Source: Verrucomicrobiales bacterium (GTDB lineage Bacteria > Verrucomicrobiota > Verrucomicrobiia > Limisphaerales > UBA11320). Taken from it: 33,882 bases of DNA. The translations under genes and the position numbers were made by a program. Positions within the stretch are counted from its first letter, which is position 1; every line of letters begins with the position of its first letter. The DNA is taken from assembly GCA_016793885.1 (NCBI GenBank), contig JAEUHE010000046.1, positions 1-33,882 of the forward strand. The letters are read 5' to 3'. Below the pieces are notes generated by a model, which worked only from the letters and a program-made list of their open reading frames with translations, was not told the origin of the DNA and made no database searches. Of the stretch, positions 8,489 to 15,357 are shown piece by piece.

Positions 8489-9115
8489 ATGAAGACTCAA
8501 GAAGGATCTAGTCCATTGCTCGTGCTGCTCTCCGCTCCCTCGGGGGCTGGCAAGACCACCCTTTGCCAGGAGCTTCTCGCCGCACGACCTGGCTTCACTC
8601 GGGCCATTACCTGCACCACCCGCCAGCCCCGGCCCGGAGAACGAGAGGGCATCGACTATTTCTTCTTGGACCAAGCCACCTTCCGCCGCCGGCTCGAGGC
8701 GGGGGACTTCTTAGAGCATGCGCGGGTCTACGAGAATTACTATGGCACCCTCAAAGCCGAGGTGACGGGGAAACTGCAGCAAGGCCTTGATGTGTTGCTG
8801 ACCGTGGATGTTCAGGGCGCGCGGTCCATTCAGGCCATCGCGGCCGCCGATCCAGTGATGAATGCCGCTCTTGTCTCCGTCTTTCTGACTCCGAAGACCT
8901 TGGGCGAACTGGAGCAACGCTTGCGAAAACGCAACCAGAATGACCCAGCCGACCTTGCCAAACGGCTCGCCGAGGCTCGACGGGAGTTGGCCTGCTGGGA
9001 GGAATTTGCCTATCTCCTCATCAGTACCACCATTCCTGAAGACCTGAGACGCATGCTGGCGATTGTCGATGCCGAGCGGATGCGTCAGTCGCGCTCACTT
9101 CCTCCTGAATCATGA
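8489..9115 (+). CDS. gmk: Guanylate kinase
   Basis: 208 aa. It phosphorylates GMP (and dGMP) to GDP with ATP in the cytoplasm, an essential step of purine nucleotide synthesis. The P-loop is SAPSGAGKTT (residues 15-24), followed by the GMP-binding TCTTRQPRPGEREGIDYFF block and the EHARVYENYYGT and LLTVDVQGA segments typical of bacterial Gmk. The length is normal. Its stop overlaps the ATG of the next gene (ATGA at 9112-9115), so translation is probably coupled. The rpoZ gene that often follows gmk is not present here. Confidence 0.96.
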   Translation: MKTQEGSSPLLVLLSAPSGAGKTTLCQELLAARPGFTRAITCTTRQPRPGEREGIDYFFLDQATFRRRLEAGDFLEHARVYENYYGTLKAEVTGKLQQGLDVLLTVDVQGARSIQAIAAADPVMNAALVSVFLTPKTLGELEQRLRKRNQNDPADLAKRLAEARRELACWEEFAYLLISTTIPEDLRRMLAIVDAERMRQSRSLPPES

Positions 9116-9708
9116 ATACCCCTAAGCTCATCGTGCTCGGCGTCACCGGCTCGATCGCGGCACACAAGGCGGCCGATCTGACCAGCTTGCTCGCCAAGCA
9201 GGGATGCGATGTTCGAGTCGTGATGACCCGAGATGCCCAGCGATTTATTACCCCGCTCCCGTTTAAGACCTTGTCGCGGCATCCGGTCGTCACCGATCTC
9301 TACGATGAAGATGAGGGGTGGCAGCCGACTCATGTCAAGTGGGCGGATGAAGCGGACTTGCTCTTGATAGCCCCGGCCACGGCCAACGTCATTGCCAAGT
9401 TGGCCGCTGGGTTGGCGGATGATGCGTTGACCTGCATCGCCCTGGCATTGCGTCCGGAGGCCAAACTGCTCATCGCCCCTGCCATGAATGGCAAGATGTG
9501 GCAACATCCGGCCACTCAGGACAATGTAGTCCGACTTAAACAACGGGGGGCTGAGTTTGTGGGCCCGGATTCCGGCCTCCTCTCCTGCGGGTATGAAGGG
9601 ATTGGTCGGCTTGAGCCGGTGGAATCGATCGCCGAGACCGCTTTTGCCATGCTGGGTGTCAAGCGGCCTGGAGTGTCCAAGCCCCCTCGATCACGTGGCA
9701 AAGGTTGA
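9112..9708 (+). CDS. coaC: Phosphopantothenoylcysteine decarboxylase, stand-alone CoaC
   Basis: 198 aa, corresponding only to the flavoprotein half of CoaBC/Dfp. It decarboxylates 4'-phosphopantothenoylcysteine to 4'-phosphopantetheine with FMN in coenzyme A synthesis. The nucleotide-binding start VLGVTGSIAAHKAAD, the catalytic His of THVKWADEADL (H74), the APATANVIAKLA block, the substrate-binding PAMNGKMW (N126) and the active cysteine in SGLLSCGYEGIGRL (C159) line up with H75, N125 and C158 of E. coli Dfp. The protein ends just after this domain; no CoaB synthetase domain follows, and the downstream gene is unrelated. Confidence 0.93.
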   Translation: MNTPKLIVLGVTGSIAAHKAADLTSLLAKQGCDVRVVMTRDAQRFITPLPFKTLSRHPVVTDLYDEDEGWQPTHVKWADEADLLLIAPATANVIAKLAAGLADDALTCIALALRPEAKLLIAPAMNGKMWQHPATQDNVVRLKQRGAEFVGPDSGLLSCGYEGIGRLEPVESIAETAFAMLGVKRPGVSKPPRSRGKG

Positions 9709-9721
9709 TTCCGGGTCAACT

Positions 9722-10855
9722 ATGGAAGTCCGCGACCTAGCTTCCTTTCGATGGCTGGCGAGCGGCCGAGATGCTTTTGCAGCGATGCAGGCATCGATCG
9801 TGGCTGCCACGAAGTCGATCCTCCTGGAGACCTATATCTGTTCCGATGGGGTTATCGCGCGGGAGATCCGTGACGCCTTGGTGGCGGCCTGCAGACGGGG
9901 GGTGGAGGTCCAGGTCTTGATCGACGCGTTTGGGTCGATTGAGCTCAAGTCATCGTTTTGGGATCCGCTGGTGGAGGTAGGAGGTCAATTCCGATGGTTT
10001 AACCCTCTCGCCCTCGACCGTTTCGCCTGTCGAAACCATCGTAAGTTGTTGGTCTGTGACCGTGAAGTGGCCTTCGTGGGGGGATATAACCTGAGCGACG
10101 AGTATAACGGGGACGGGGTTGGCCAGGGGTGGCGAGATCTCGGGCTGGAGCTACACGGGGACATCGTTCCTGAGTTGGCTGAGAGCTTTGTCTTCATGTT
10201 CGGACAGGCGAGCGTGAGGCACGATTTGTGGCAGCGCATTCGTCCGTTGGGTCGTGACTCGGTGTCGGCTGGGCGCAATTGGAAACTTCTGCTGAACATC
10301 CCCAGTTTTCGGCGGCATGCGATCAAGCGGACTCTGGTTGAAGATCTAGCCCAGGCGAAATCCATTAGGATGATCGCGGCTTACTTTTTGCCCACTTGGC
10401 GCATTCGGACCACTTTGATGAGACGTGCTCGGGTTGGCGGTCGGGTGCAATTGATTTTGGCCGGCAAGTCGGATGTGCGGTTGGCCCAATTGGCCAGCCA
10501 TCGGTTGTACGAGATGCTGCTGCGGGCGGGGGTAGAGGTTTACGAGTATCAGCCGCAAGTGCTCCATGCCAAGTTGGTGATCATCGACCACGCAGTCTTC
10601 GGAGGCTCCTGCAACATGGACCTTCGTAGCCTCAATGTGAACTATGAGCTGATGGTTCGTGTTTCGGATCCCAAGCTGGCCGAAGAAGCGCATGCTCTGT
10701 TCGAGGCTGACCTGGTCCATTGCCGCCGGATCACCACCGCAGAGTGGCGAGCGAAACGCGGATGGTGGACCCGAGTACAGGAGAGTGTCGCGTATTTTCT
10801 CCTCGCTCGTCTCGATCCTTTCATAGCTCGCTGGCAGATGCGTAGTTTGAGGTAG
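9722..10855 (+). CDS. Cardiolipin synthase-like phospholipase D protein
   Basis: 377 aa from the ATG at 9722, 13 bases after coaC; the open frame from 9557 would run back into coaC and is rejected. Two HKD motifs are intact: NHRKLLVCD (H106, K108, D113) followed by FVGGYNLSDEY, and LHAKLVIID (H282, K284, D289) followed by GGSCNMDLRSL. This two-motif layout without N-terminal membrane helices resembles ClsB-type cardiolipin synthases, which join phosphatidyl groups to make cardiolipin at the inner membrane. Other PLD-superfamily transferases cannot be excluded. It is the last gene of the tightly packed run. Confidence 0.9.
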   Translation: MEVRDLASFRWLASGRDAFAAMQASIVAATKSILLETYICSDGVIAREIRDALVAACRRGVEVQVLIDAFGSIELKSSFWDPLVEVGGQFRWFNPLALDRFACRNHRKLLVCDREVAFVGGYNLSDEYNGDGVGQGWRDLGLELHGDIVPELAESFVFMFGQASVRHDLWQRIRPLGRDSVSAGRNWKLLLNIPSFRRHAIKRTLVEDLAQAKSIRMIAAYFLPTWRIRTTLMRRARVGGRVQLILAGKSDVRLAQLASHRLYEMLLRAGVEVYEYQPQVLHAKLVIIDHAVFGGSCNMDLRSLNVNYELMVRVSDPKLAEEAHALFEADLVHCRRITTAEWRAKRGWWTRVQESVAYFLLARLDPFIARWQMRSLR

Positions 10856-10998
10856 TGGTGTAAGTGGCTTCTAAATAGTTGGTTGCGTGTTTTCTGGGTG
10901 GACTGAATCTCCGTCCCCTGAGTGCCGATGGAAGGAGGAAGATCGGAAGCTCTGAGCGAGGGTAGCATCAGCAGCCTCCGAGAGTTGAAGTCATTGCT

Positions 10999-11190
10999 AT
11001 GAAAACCGCCTTTTGGTTCTTGATCGCCGTTGTTGGGGTGTTGCTGGCCATCACCGTTTCTGAAACTGAGAAGCTCAAGGTCGCCTATAGCGAGCTGGAC
11101 CAGAGCATGGCGCAGAATGCCAAAGTCAACGCCAAGTTGCTCCAGCTTCAACGGAAGAACATCGCCGTTGCACAAACTCCTGCTCCGTAA
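10999..11190 (+). CDS. Small single-span membrane protein with coiled-coil tail
   Basis: 63 aa. Residues 3-20 (TAFWFLIAVVGVLLAITV) form a hydrophobic segment behind one Lys, and the rest is charged and heptad-like (SETEKLKVAYSELDQSM through LLQLQRK), suggesting a membrane anchor or signal followed by a short coiled coil. Codon usage and GC content fit the neighbours. No family is recognised and there is no clear ribosome binding site. It sits alone between the cardiolipin-synthase-like gene and the CheR region. Confidence 0.6.
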   Translation: MKTAFWFLIAVVGVLLAITVSETEKLKVAYSELDQSMAQNAKVNAKLLQLQRKNIAVAQTPAP

Positions 11191-11226
11191 GCAGAATTTC
11201 CTCAAGGTTTTCTTCCGAACGATCGA

Positions 11227-11257
11227 TGTCTCAAGAGTTGCTGAGACACGGCTCAGC
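11227..11257 (+). promoter_or_regulatory. Two mutually exclusive short hairpins
   Basis: TGTCTCA at 11227-11233 pairs with TGAGACA at 11242-11248, and GCTGAG at 11240-11245 pairs with CTCAGC at 11252-11257. The two stems share bases 11242-11245, so only one can form at a time. They lie just before the small ORF at 11278. No U-run follows. Function is unproven. Confidence 0.35.
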
Positions 11258-11277
11258 TAGAATCTCGTGTGATATCC

Positions 11278-11466
11278 ATGCTTATCCAATTTCAAACCCA
11301 GTGGAATCGCAAGATGGGGGACTCTGATCGAAGGGTCGCCGCCTTCCTGTGCCTGGCCCGCTTTCATGATTTGAACGCTCGACGCGCTCAGGAGAAACTC
11401 GCCTCTCCTACCCAGCCCGGTCTGCCTCCAGTGCGGTTGATCCCGCGTCGACGCCCCTCAGCTTGA
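11278..11466 (+). CDS. Possible small basic protein, unknown
   Basis: A 62-aa ORF from the ATG at 11278 (GTG at 11269 is in frame upstream). The middle, RRVAAFLCLARFHDLNARRAQEKL, could be an amphipathic helix, and the C-terminus is Pro/Arg-rich. The composition is plausible for this genome and the stop is close to the CheR-type gene, but there is no ribosome binding site or recognisable family, so it may be a chance ORF. Confidence 0.33.
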   Translation: MLIQFQTQWNRKMGDSDRRVAAFLCLARFHDLNARRAQEKLASPTQPGLPPVRLIPRRRPSA

Positions 11467-11527
11467 GTTGAGTTTAGCCAGGGTGGGTGGAGTGCGCCAG
11501 TTAGCTCTAGTTCTAGATTCAGTGAGA

Positions 11528-11532
11528 AAGGA
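11528..11532 (+). promoter_or_regulatory. Ribosome binding site choosing the CheR start
   Basis: AAGGA lies 7 nt before the ATG at 11540. It supports that ATG over the TTG at 11468 that opens the frame. Confidence 0.6.
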
Positions 11533-11539
11533 TGCTCGG

Positions 11540-12655
11540 ATGAAACCCATTAACGACGACTTGGCCAAGCTTTTGAGGAGAACGATGGGTTTGAACCCCC
11601 AGGCCGTTTCCCCCAGCAGCCTCGAGGAGGCCGTCGCCGCCCGTATGTCGGATCACGGGATCCGGAGCCGGGCCAAATACCTGGCAATCTTGCGGTGCTC
11701 ACGCCAGGAGAGACAGAGCCTGGTTGAGGGCATCCGCCTCCCTTCCGGAGACTTCTTTGCTCACATCGAACCTTTGCGGGCTTTGCAAAGGTGGGTGACG
11801 AACCATTGGCTGGCTCGTCCCTCCAAGAAACCGCTGCGGGTTCTGAGTGTCCCCTGCGCCACCGGGGAAGAACCCTATTCGCTGGCCATCTCCCTCCTGG
11901 AGTCAGGCTTGCAGGCGAGTCAATTCCATATCGATGCTGTCGATATCAATGATCGCGCCCTGAGACACGCGGCTGCGGCCTTCTATCCAGACGGCGCTTT
12001 GCGTCATACGCCGGAACCCATTCGGGATCGTTACTTTCAGAGGGAATTCAGCGGACGCCGCATTTGTGCTTCCGTGCGTTCTCAAGTCGCTTTCCTGAAA
12101 GGTGATCTTCTCGGGAAGCTTCGGCTGTCCGACTCCTACGACATCATCTTTGGACGCAGCCTGATGATGTATTTCGTCGCGCCGGCTCAGCAGCGGATCC
12201 TCAAGCAATTGGAAAGACTGCTCCGCCCGGGAGGCTTGTTGATCGTCGGCCCCACGCAAATCCGGACCAACAAAAAGGCCGAGACGCCCACTTGGTCCAC
12301 CCCGAATTCCGGCGGGTTGATCGGAAGTCAGTCGGTTTTGTCTCCGGTGGGGCTCCAGCTCTCGACTGTCTCGCTGAGCGACGAAGGCCGGGCTCGACTC
12401 CGCGAGGCGGCGAGTCTGGTGGATGCCCACCGTTGCAACGAAGCAGCTGATCTCTGCATTCGCGTGCTGCACGAACATCGGGCCGTCGCTCAGGCGATCT
12501 ACCTGCTCGGTCGGATCGCCCAGGTGGAAGGCCGTCACTTTGAAGCCCGGGAATTCTTTCGCCGGGCTCTTTACCTCCAGCCGCGCCACCGGCAGGCTCA
12601 GGAGCACCTCAAGCAGGTGATTCCGCCCACGCGTCCGCGCCGGGTTCGAGCGTGA
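11540..12655 (+). CDS. CheR-type methyltransferase with C-terminal TPR
   Basis: 371 aa from the ATG at 11540. An N-terminal helical part (about 1-75) is followed by the SAM-dependent methyltransferase domain: LSVPCATGEEPYSLAISL is the classic CheR SAM-binding motif (GEEP at 109-112), followed by the acidic strand VDINDRAL, YDIIFGRSLMMYF and RPGGLLIVGPTQ. The last 85 residues contain TPR-like helices (AVAQAIYLLGRIAQVEGR, then FEAREFFRRALYLQPRH). CheR enzymes methylate glutamates of chemoreceptors. Some expected residues differ: the usual FFRD-type motif reads FFAHIE, and the usual CRN before the (V/L)(L/M)(I/M)YF strand reads GRS. No other chemotaxis gene is nearby, so the target may not be a classical chemoreceptor. 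Confidence 0.85.
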   Translation: MKPINDDLAKLLRRTMGLNPQAVSPSSLEEAVAARMSDHGIRSRAKYLAILRCSRQERQSLVEGIRLPSGDFFAHIEPLRALQRWVTNHWLARPSKKPLRVLSVPCATGEEPYSLAISLLESGLQASQFHIDAVDINDRALRHAAAAFYPDGALRHTPEPIRDRYFQREFSGRRICASVRSQVAFLKGDLLGKLRLSDSYDIIFGRSLMMYFVAPAQQRILKQLERLLRPGGLLIVGPTQIRTNKKAETPTWSTPNSGGLIGSQSVLSPVGLQLSTVSLSDEGRARLREAASLVDAHRCNEAADLCIRVLHEHRAVAQAIYLLGRIAQVEGRHFEAREFFRRALYLQPRHRQAQEHLKQVIPPTRPRRVRA

Positions 12656-12738
12656 GTTCAGGCAGCTCTCGAGTCTTCAAGTCCCGTAGAGGGCTACCGC
12701 CCCCCACCCATTTCGAAGCACACCCGATGGGCAACTCA

Positions 12739-12765
12739 GCCCGCAAACGGTGTCGCAAACGGGCT
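12739..12765 (+). terminator. Possible terminator-like repeat after the CheR-type gene
   Basis: CGCAAACGG occurs twice (12742-12750 and 12754-12762), and GCCCG/CGGGC at the outer edges can pair. No T-run follows, so a terminator role is weakly supported. Confidence 0.25.
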
Positions 12766-12806
12766 TGATTCGTCGGCCGGGTTCCGTTACTGCATGGGAC
12801 ATCACC

Positions 12807-13637
12807 ATGAAAAACACCGTTAGCACCTTCGTTGCCCTGCTCCTGCTGATCACTGCCTCTTGGTCTCGAGCTGCTAGCTCGGATGCCGACATCCAGCTGG
12901 GGATTCAAACCTGGACCCTCCGTCAGCTGAACTTCGACCAGGTGGTCGAGTTTGCCGTGAAGCACGGCGTAAAGACCCTTCAGCTCATCCCGAACCACAT
13001 CGATCCCTACGCGCCTCTCGCCGAGATCCAGCGCAAGAAGGCGATTCTCGACAAGAACGGGCTCAAGGCGTACACCTTTGGCGTCGCGGGAACGTCGCTG
13101 GACCGGGAGAAGAACCGGCAATTGTTTGTCTTCGCCAAGGAGATGGGCATGAAGCTGATCATCGTCGAACCAAGCGACTTCAAGATTTTCGACAACCTGG
13201 AGGAGTTGGCCAAGGAATTCGATATCCGGGTCGCCATTCACAATCACGGGATCCGTTCGATGTATGGGAATCCCGCGGTCGTCAAAAATGTGATCAAGCA
13301 TCGGGATTCCCGCATTGGAGTTTGCCTGGATGTGGGATGGATCACCGCGGCCGGCTTCGACGCCGCTAAAGTGTTTCGGGAGTATGAAGGCCGCGTGTAT
13401 GACATCCATTTGAAGGACAAGAAAGTTGAGGCCGCTTTGGGAGACACGGTTTCCACAGACACTCACATCGGTGAAGGCAGCGCCAACTACAAGGGACTCA
13501 TCGCCGAGCTCAAGAAGTCCGGATGGAAAGGTGTGATGGCGGTCGAGACCGACAGCCAGGCTTTTGCACTGAACCCGGCGGAGTTTGTCGACAAAGCCAA
13601 AACCTTTTTTGTCGGAAACGTCGGTGTCGTCCATTAA
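12807..13637 (+). CDS. Exported sugar phosphate isomerase/epimerase-like TIM barrel
   Basis: 276 aa from the ATG at 12807, chosen because it starts a clear signal peptide (MKNTVSTFVALLLLITASWSRA). The mature protein matches the AP-endonuclease-2/xylose-isomerase-like TIM barrel family: GIQTWTLRQL, LKAYTFGVAG, the probable metal ligands in IIVEPSD (Glu), AIHNHG (His), CLDVGWITAAG (Asp), DIHLKDK (His) and MAVETDS (Glu). Members isomerise or epimerise sugars or related compounds using a divalent metal. Exported members are frequent in Planctomycetes and Verrucomicrobia. The substrate is unknown. The following gene is also exported, but a hairpin lies between them. Confidence 0.87.
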   Translation: MKNTVSTFVALLLLITASWSRAASSDADIQLGIQTWTLRQLNFDQVVEFAVKHGVKTLQLIPNHIDPYAPLAEIQRKKAILDKNGLKAYTFGVAGTSLDREKNRQLFVFAKEMGMKLIIVEPSDFKIFDNLEELAKEFDIRVAIHNHGIRSMYGNPAVVKNVIKHRDSRIGVCLDVGWITAAGFDAAKVFREYEGRVYDIHLKDKKVEAALGDTVSTDTHIGEGSANYKGLIAELKKSGWKGVMAVETDSQAFALNPAEFVDKAKTFFVGNVGVVH

Positions 13638-13651
13638 CTTTTCCTCCCGCG

Positions 13652-13689
13652 GACGCCTCTCCGCTACGGTGCTGATCGATGGAGGCGTC
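13652..13689 (+). terminator. Intergenic hairpin with 8-bp stem
   Basis: GACGCCTC at 13652-13659 pairs perfectly with GAGGCGTC at 13682-13689 across a 22-nt loop. It lies between the TIM-barrel gene and the NHL-propeller gene. No T-run follows, so it may be a mRNA-end structure or attenuator rather than a classical terminator. Confidence 0.4.
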
Positions 13690-13722
13690 TCGGGTTTCTA
13701 AAACCTATTCCTTTTGCCGCCT

Positions 13723-14814
13723 ATGAAGCCAACCACTCGCCTTCCGCGCCGTCGCTTTCTCGCTGCCACTGCCTTTACGCTCGCCATGCCGCAGATACTG
13801 ACGGCGCAGAAGGCCCCAAAGCTGCCGGTGGTCGGCAGTGGCGATCATCGCTACGAAGTCCAGCATGACTGGGTTCAGTTGCCGGCCAAGTATTCCTGGC
13901 AAACCACCCACAATGTGGCGGTGGACAAGCATGACAATCTGTACGTCATTCACGAAGGGCGCGAGAACATCAAGGACCATCCGTCCATCTTTGTGTTCGA
14001 TCGCAAAGGAAAGTTCATCCGCGCTTTCGGAAGCCAGTTCCAAGGAGGCGGCCACGGACTGGAGGTGGTCACTGAGGGGCGTGAGCAGTTCCTCTACGTG
14101 ACCGGCTATCAGCAGTTGAAAAACTTTGCGAAGCTAACTCTGAAGGGCGAGATGATCTGGGAGAAACGGGCACCCATGGAATCAGGGCTTTATCCGGCAG
14201 AGGAGGATTCCAAGCCGAAGAAACGATGGGGACGTGATGCCTTTATGCCCACCAACTACGCCTTCCTGCCCGATGGGGGGTTCTATCTGGCCGATGGCTA
14301 CGGATCCTTCCGCATGCACCGTTACGACAAACAGGGCAAATGGATGTCTATGTTCGGCGGCGTCGGGACGGGACCGGGGGAGTTCAATACATCACATGGC
14401 ATCTGCTATGACAACCGGCCGGGGCGGGAACCATCGATCGCCGTCGCCGATCGAGCGAACAAGCGCCTCCAATGGTTCACCTTGGAAGGGAAACATCTCA
14501 AGACTCTCGATGGGTTTATCCTTCCGGCTAACATGGATATCCACAAGGACGTGATGTTGGTTCCCGACCTAAGCGCGCGGATCACGTTGCTGGACAAGGA
14601 CGATAAAGTCATCGCGCACTTGGGAGAAGACGAGGCCTGGCGAGCCCAGGTTCTGAAGGACGGCATGAAGCTGCGAGGCCAGCCTAAGGGTGAGGGATGG
14701 GTTTCCGGAAAGTTCCTTCACCCGCACGACGCGTGCTTCGATTCTCGTGGCAACATTTTCGTTGCCGAGTGGGTCAACACCGGGCGAATCACCAAGTTGC
14801 GAAAGCTGAGCTAG
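13723..14814 (+). CDS. Tat-exported NHL-type beta-propeller protein
   Basis: 363 aa from the ATG at 13723. The start LPRRRFLAATAFTLAMPQILTAQ is a Tat signal. The mature protein carries NHL/six-bladed propeller repeats: HNVAVDKHDNLYVIHEG, IFVFDRKGKFIRAFGSQF, NYAFLPDGGFYLADGYG, HRYDKQGKWMSMFGGVGTGPGEF, SIAVADRANKRLQWFTLEG, and a final LHPHDACFDSRGNIFVAEW blade. This resembles the peptidylglycine-lyase-like NHL proteins that are common and uncharacterised in Planctomycetes and Verrucomicrobia; it may bind metal or sugar. The stop codon TAG lies at the very edge of the inverted-repeat-bounded block that follows. Confidence 0.87.
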   Translation: MKPTTRLPRRRFLAATAFTLAMPQILTAQKAPKLPVVGSGDHRYEVQHDWVQLPAKYSWQTTHNVAVDKHDNLYVIHEGRENIKDHPSIFVFDRKGKFIRAFGSQFQGGGHGLEVVTEGREQFLYVTGYQQLKNFAKLTLKGEMIWEKRAPMESGLYPAEEDSKPKKRWGRDAFMPTNYAFLPDGGFYLADGYGSFRMHRYDKQGKWMSMFGGVGTGPGEFNTSHGICYDNRPGREPSIAVADRANKRLQWFTLEGKHLKTLDGFILPANMDIHKDVMLVPDLSARITLLDKDDKVIAHLGEDEAWRAQVLKDGMKLRGQPKGEGWVSGKFLHPHDACFDSRGNIFVAEWVNTGRITKLRKLS

Positions 14815-14980
14815 CAGCCTGTCGGACATGTGCCGACCGGACGTAAGTCCGGCTGTGGAGCCTGATCGTGCTGGAGCGGGGCAACGCTGTCGAGTTTTGC
14901 CTGGGTCCCCGCTTCGTCAATATGGATCACGACACACCACTTCTTTTGCCCCCCAATTTGCGTGATTGGGGAGACATCGG

Positions 14981-15175
14981 ATGAAGACTCAGAAGGGGCG
15001 GGAGAATTACAAGCCGAGGCAGCAGACGGTGGAGCCGGTGTTTGGAATCATCAAAAGTGTGCTGGGGTTTCGGAGGTTCATGCTGCGTGGGTTAGGTAAA
15101 GTGAAGCTGGAGTGGACCCTGGTAAGCACGGCCTACGACCTTAAGAGACTGCACCGGATGGTGGGGGCGATCTGA
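14981..15175 (+). pseudogene. Transposase C-terminal fragment (DDE, IS1182/IS5-like)
   Basis: The frame from 14981 encodes only about 64 aa: YKPRQQTVEPVFGIIKSVLG, then FRRFMLRGLGKVKLEWTLV and AYDLKRLHRM. The QTVEPVFGxIK block holds the catalytic Glu region of DDE transposases and is followed by the usual FRR...RG...V..EW.L...AYNLKRL tail. The other two catalytic aspartates and all N-terminal domains are missing, so it is a remnant. The family assignment to IS1182 or IS5-like elements is from memory of the motif. Confidence 0.8.
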
Positions 15176-15242
15176 AAAACAAATGGGGCGGGATCAGTTG
15201 GGGCAAAAGAGAGCACTCCTGACCAGTCAGACGAGGTTTCCT

Positions 15243-15265
15243 CACCCCGACTCCGAGTCGGGGTG
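15243..15265 (-). terminator. Perfect GC-rich hairpin downstream of the sigma factor
   Basis: CACCCCGACTC and GAGTCGGGGTG pair perfectly around a single central base (in practice a 10-bp stem with a 3-nt loop). It lies about 95 bases after the stop of the minus-strand sigma gene. No strong U-run follows on either strand. It could end the sigma factor transcript or belong to the inserted block. Confidence 0.45.
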
Positions 15266-15357
15266 ATTGCTAGCAGGCCGACGCCAAGAAAGCCCTCGAA
15301 CCAAGCAATAGCCCGGGTGGGCACCCCGCTGAACGTCATTGTAAGTCCGACGGTCTG

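Noticed and set aside
9557-9721. N-terminal extension of the PLD protein into coaC
   Set aside because: It would overlap coaC by 150 bases out of frame; the ATG at 9722 starts right before the conserved domain.
14942-15210. Intact insertion sequence
   Set aside because: Only the transposase C-terminus survives and the segment is 269 bases, too short for a functional DDE element.
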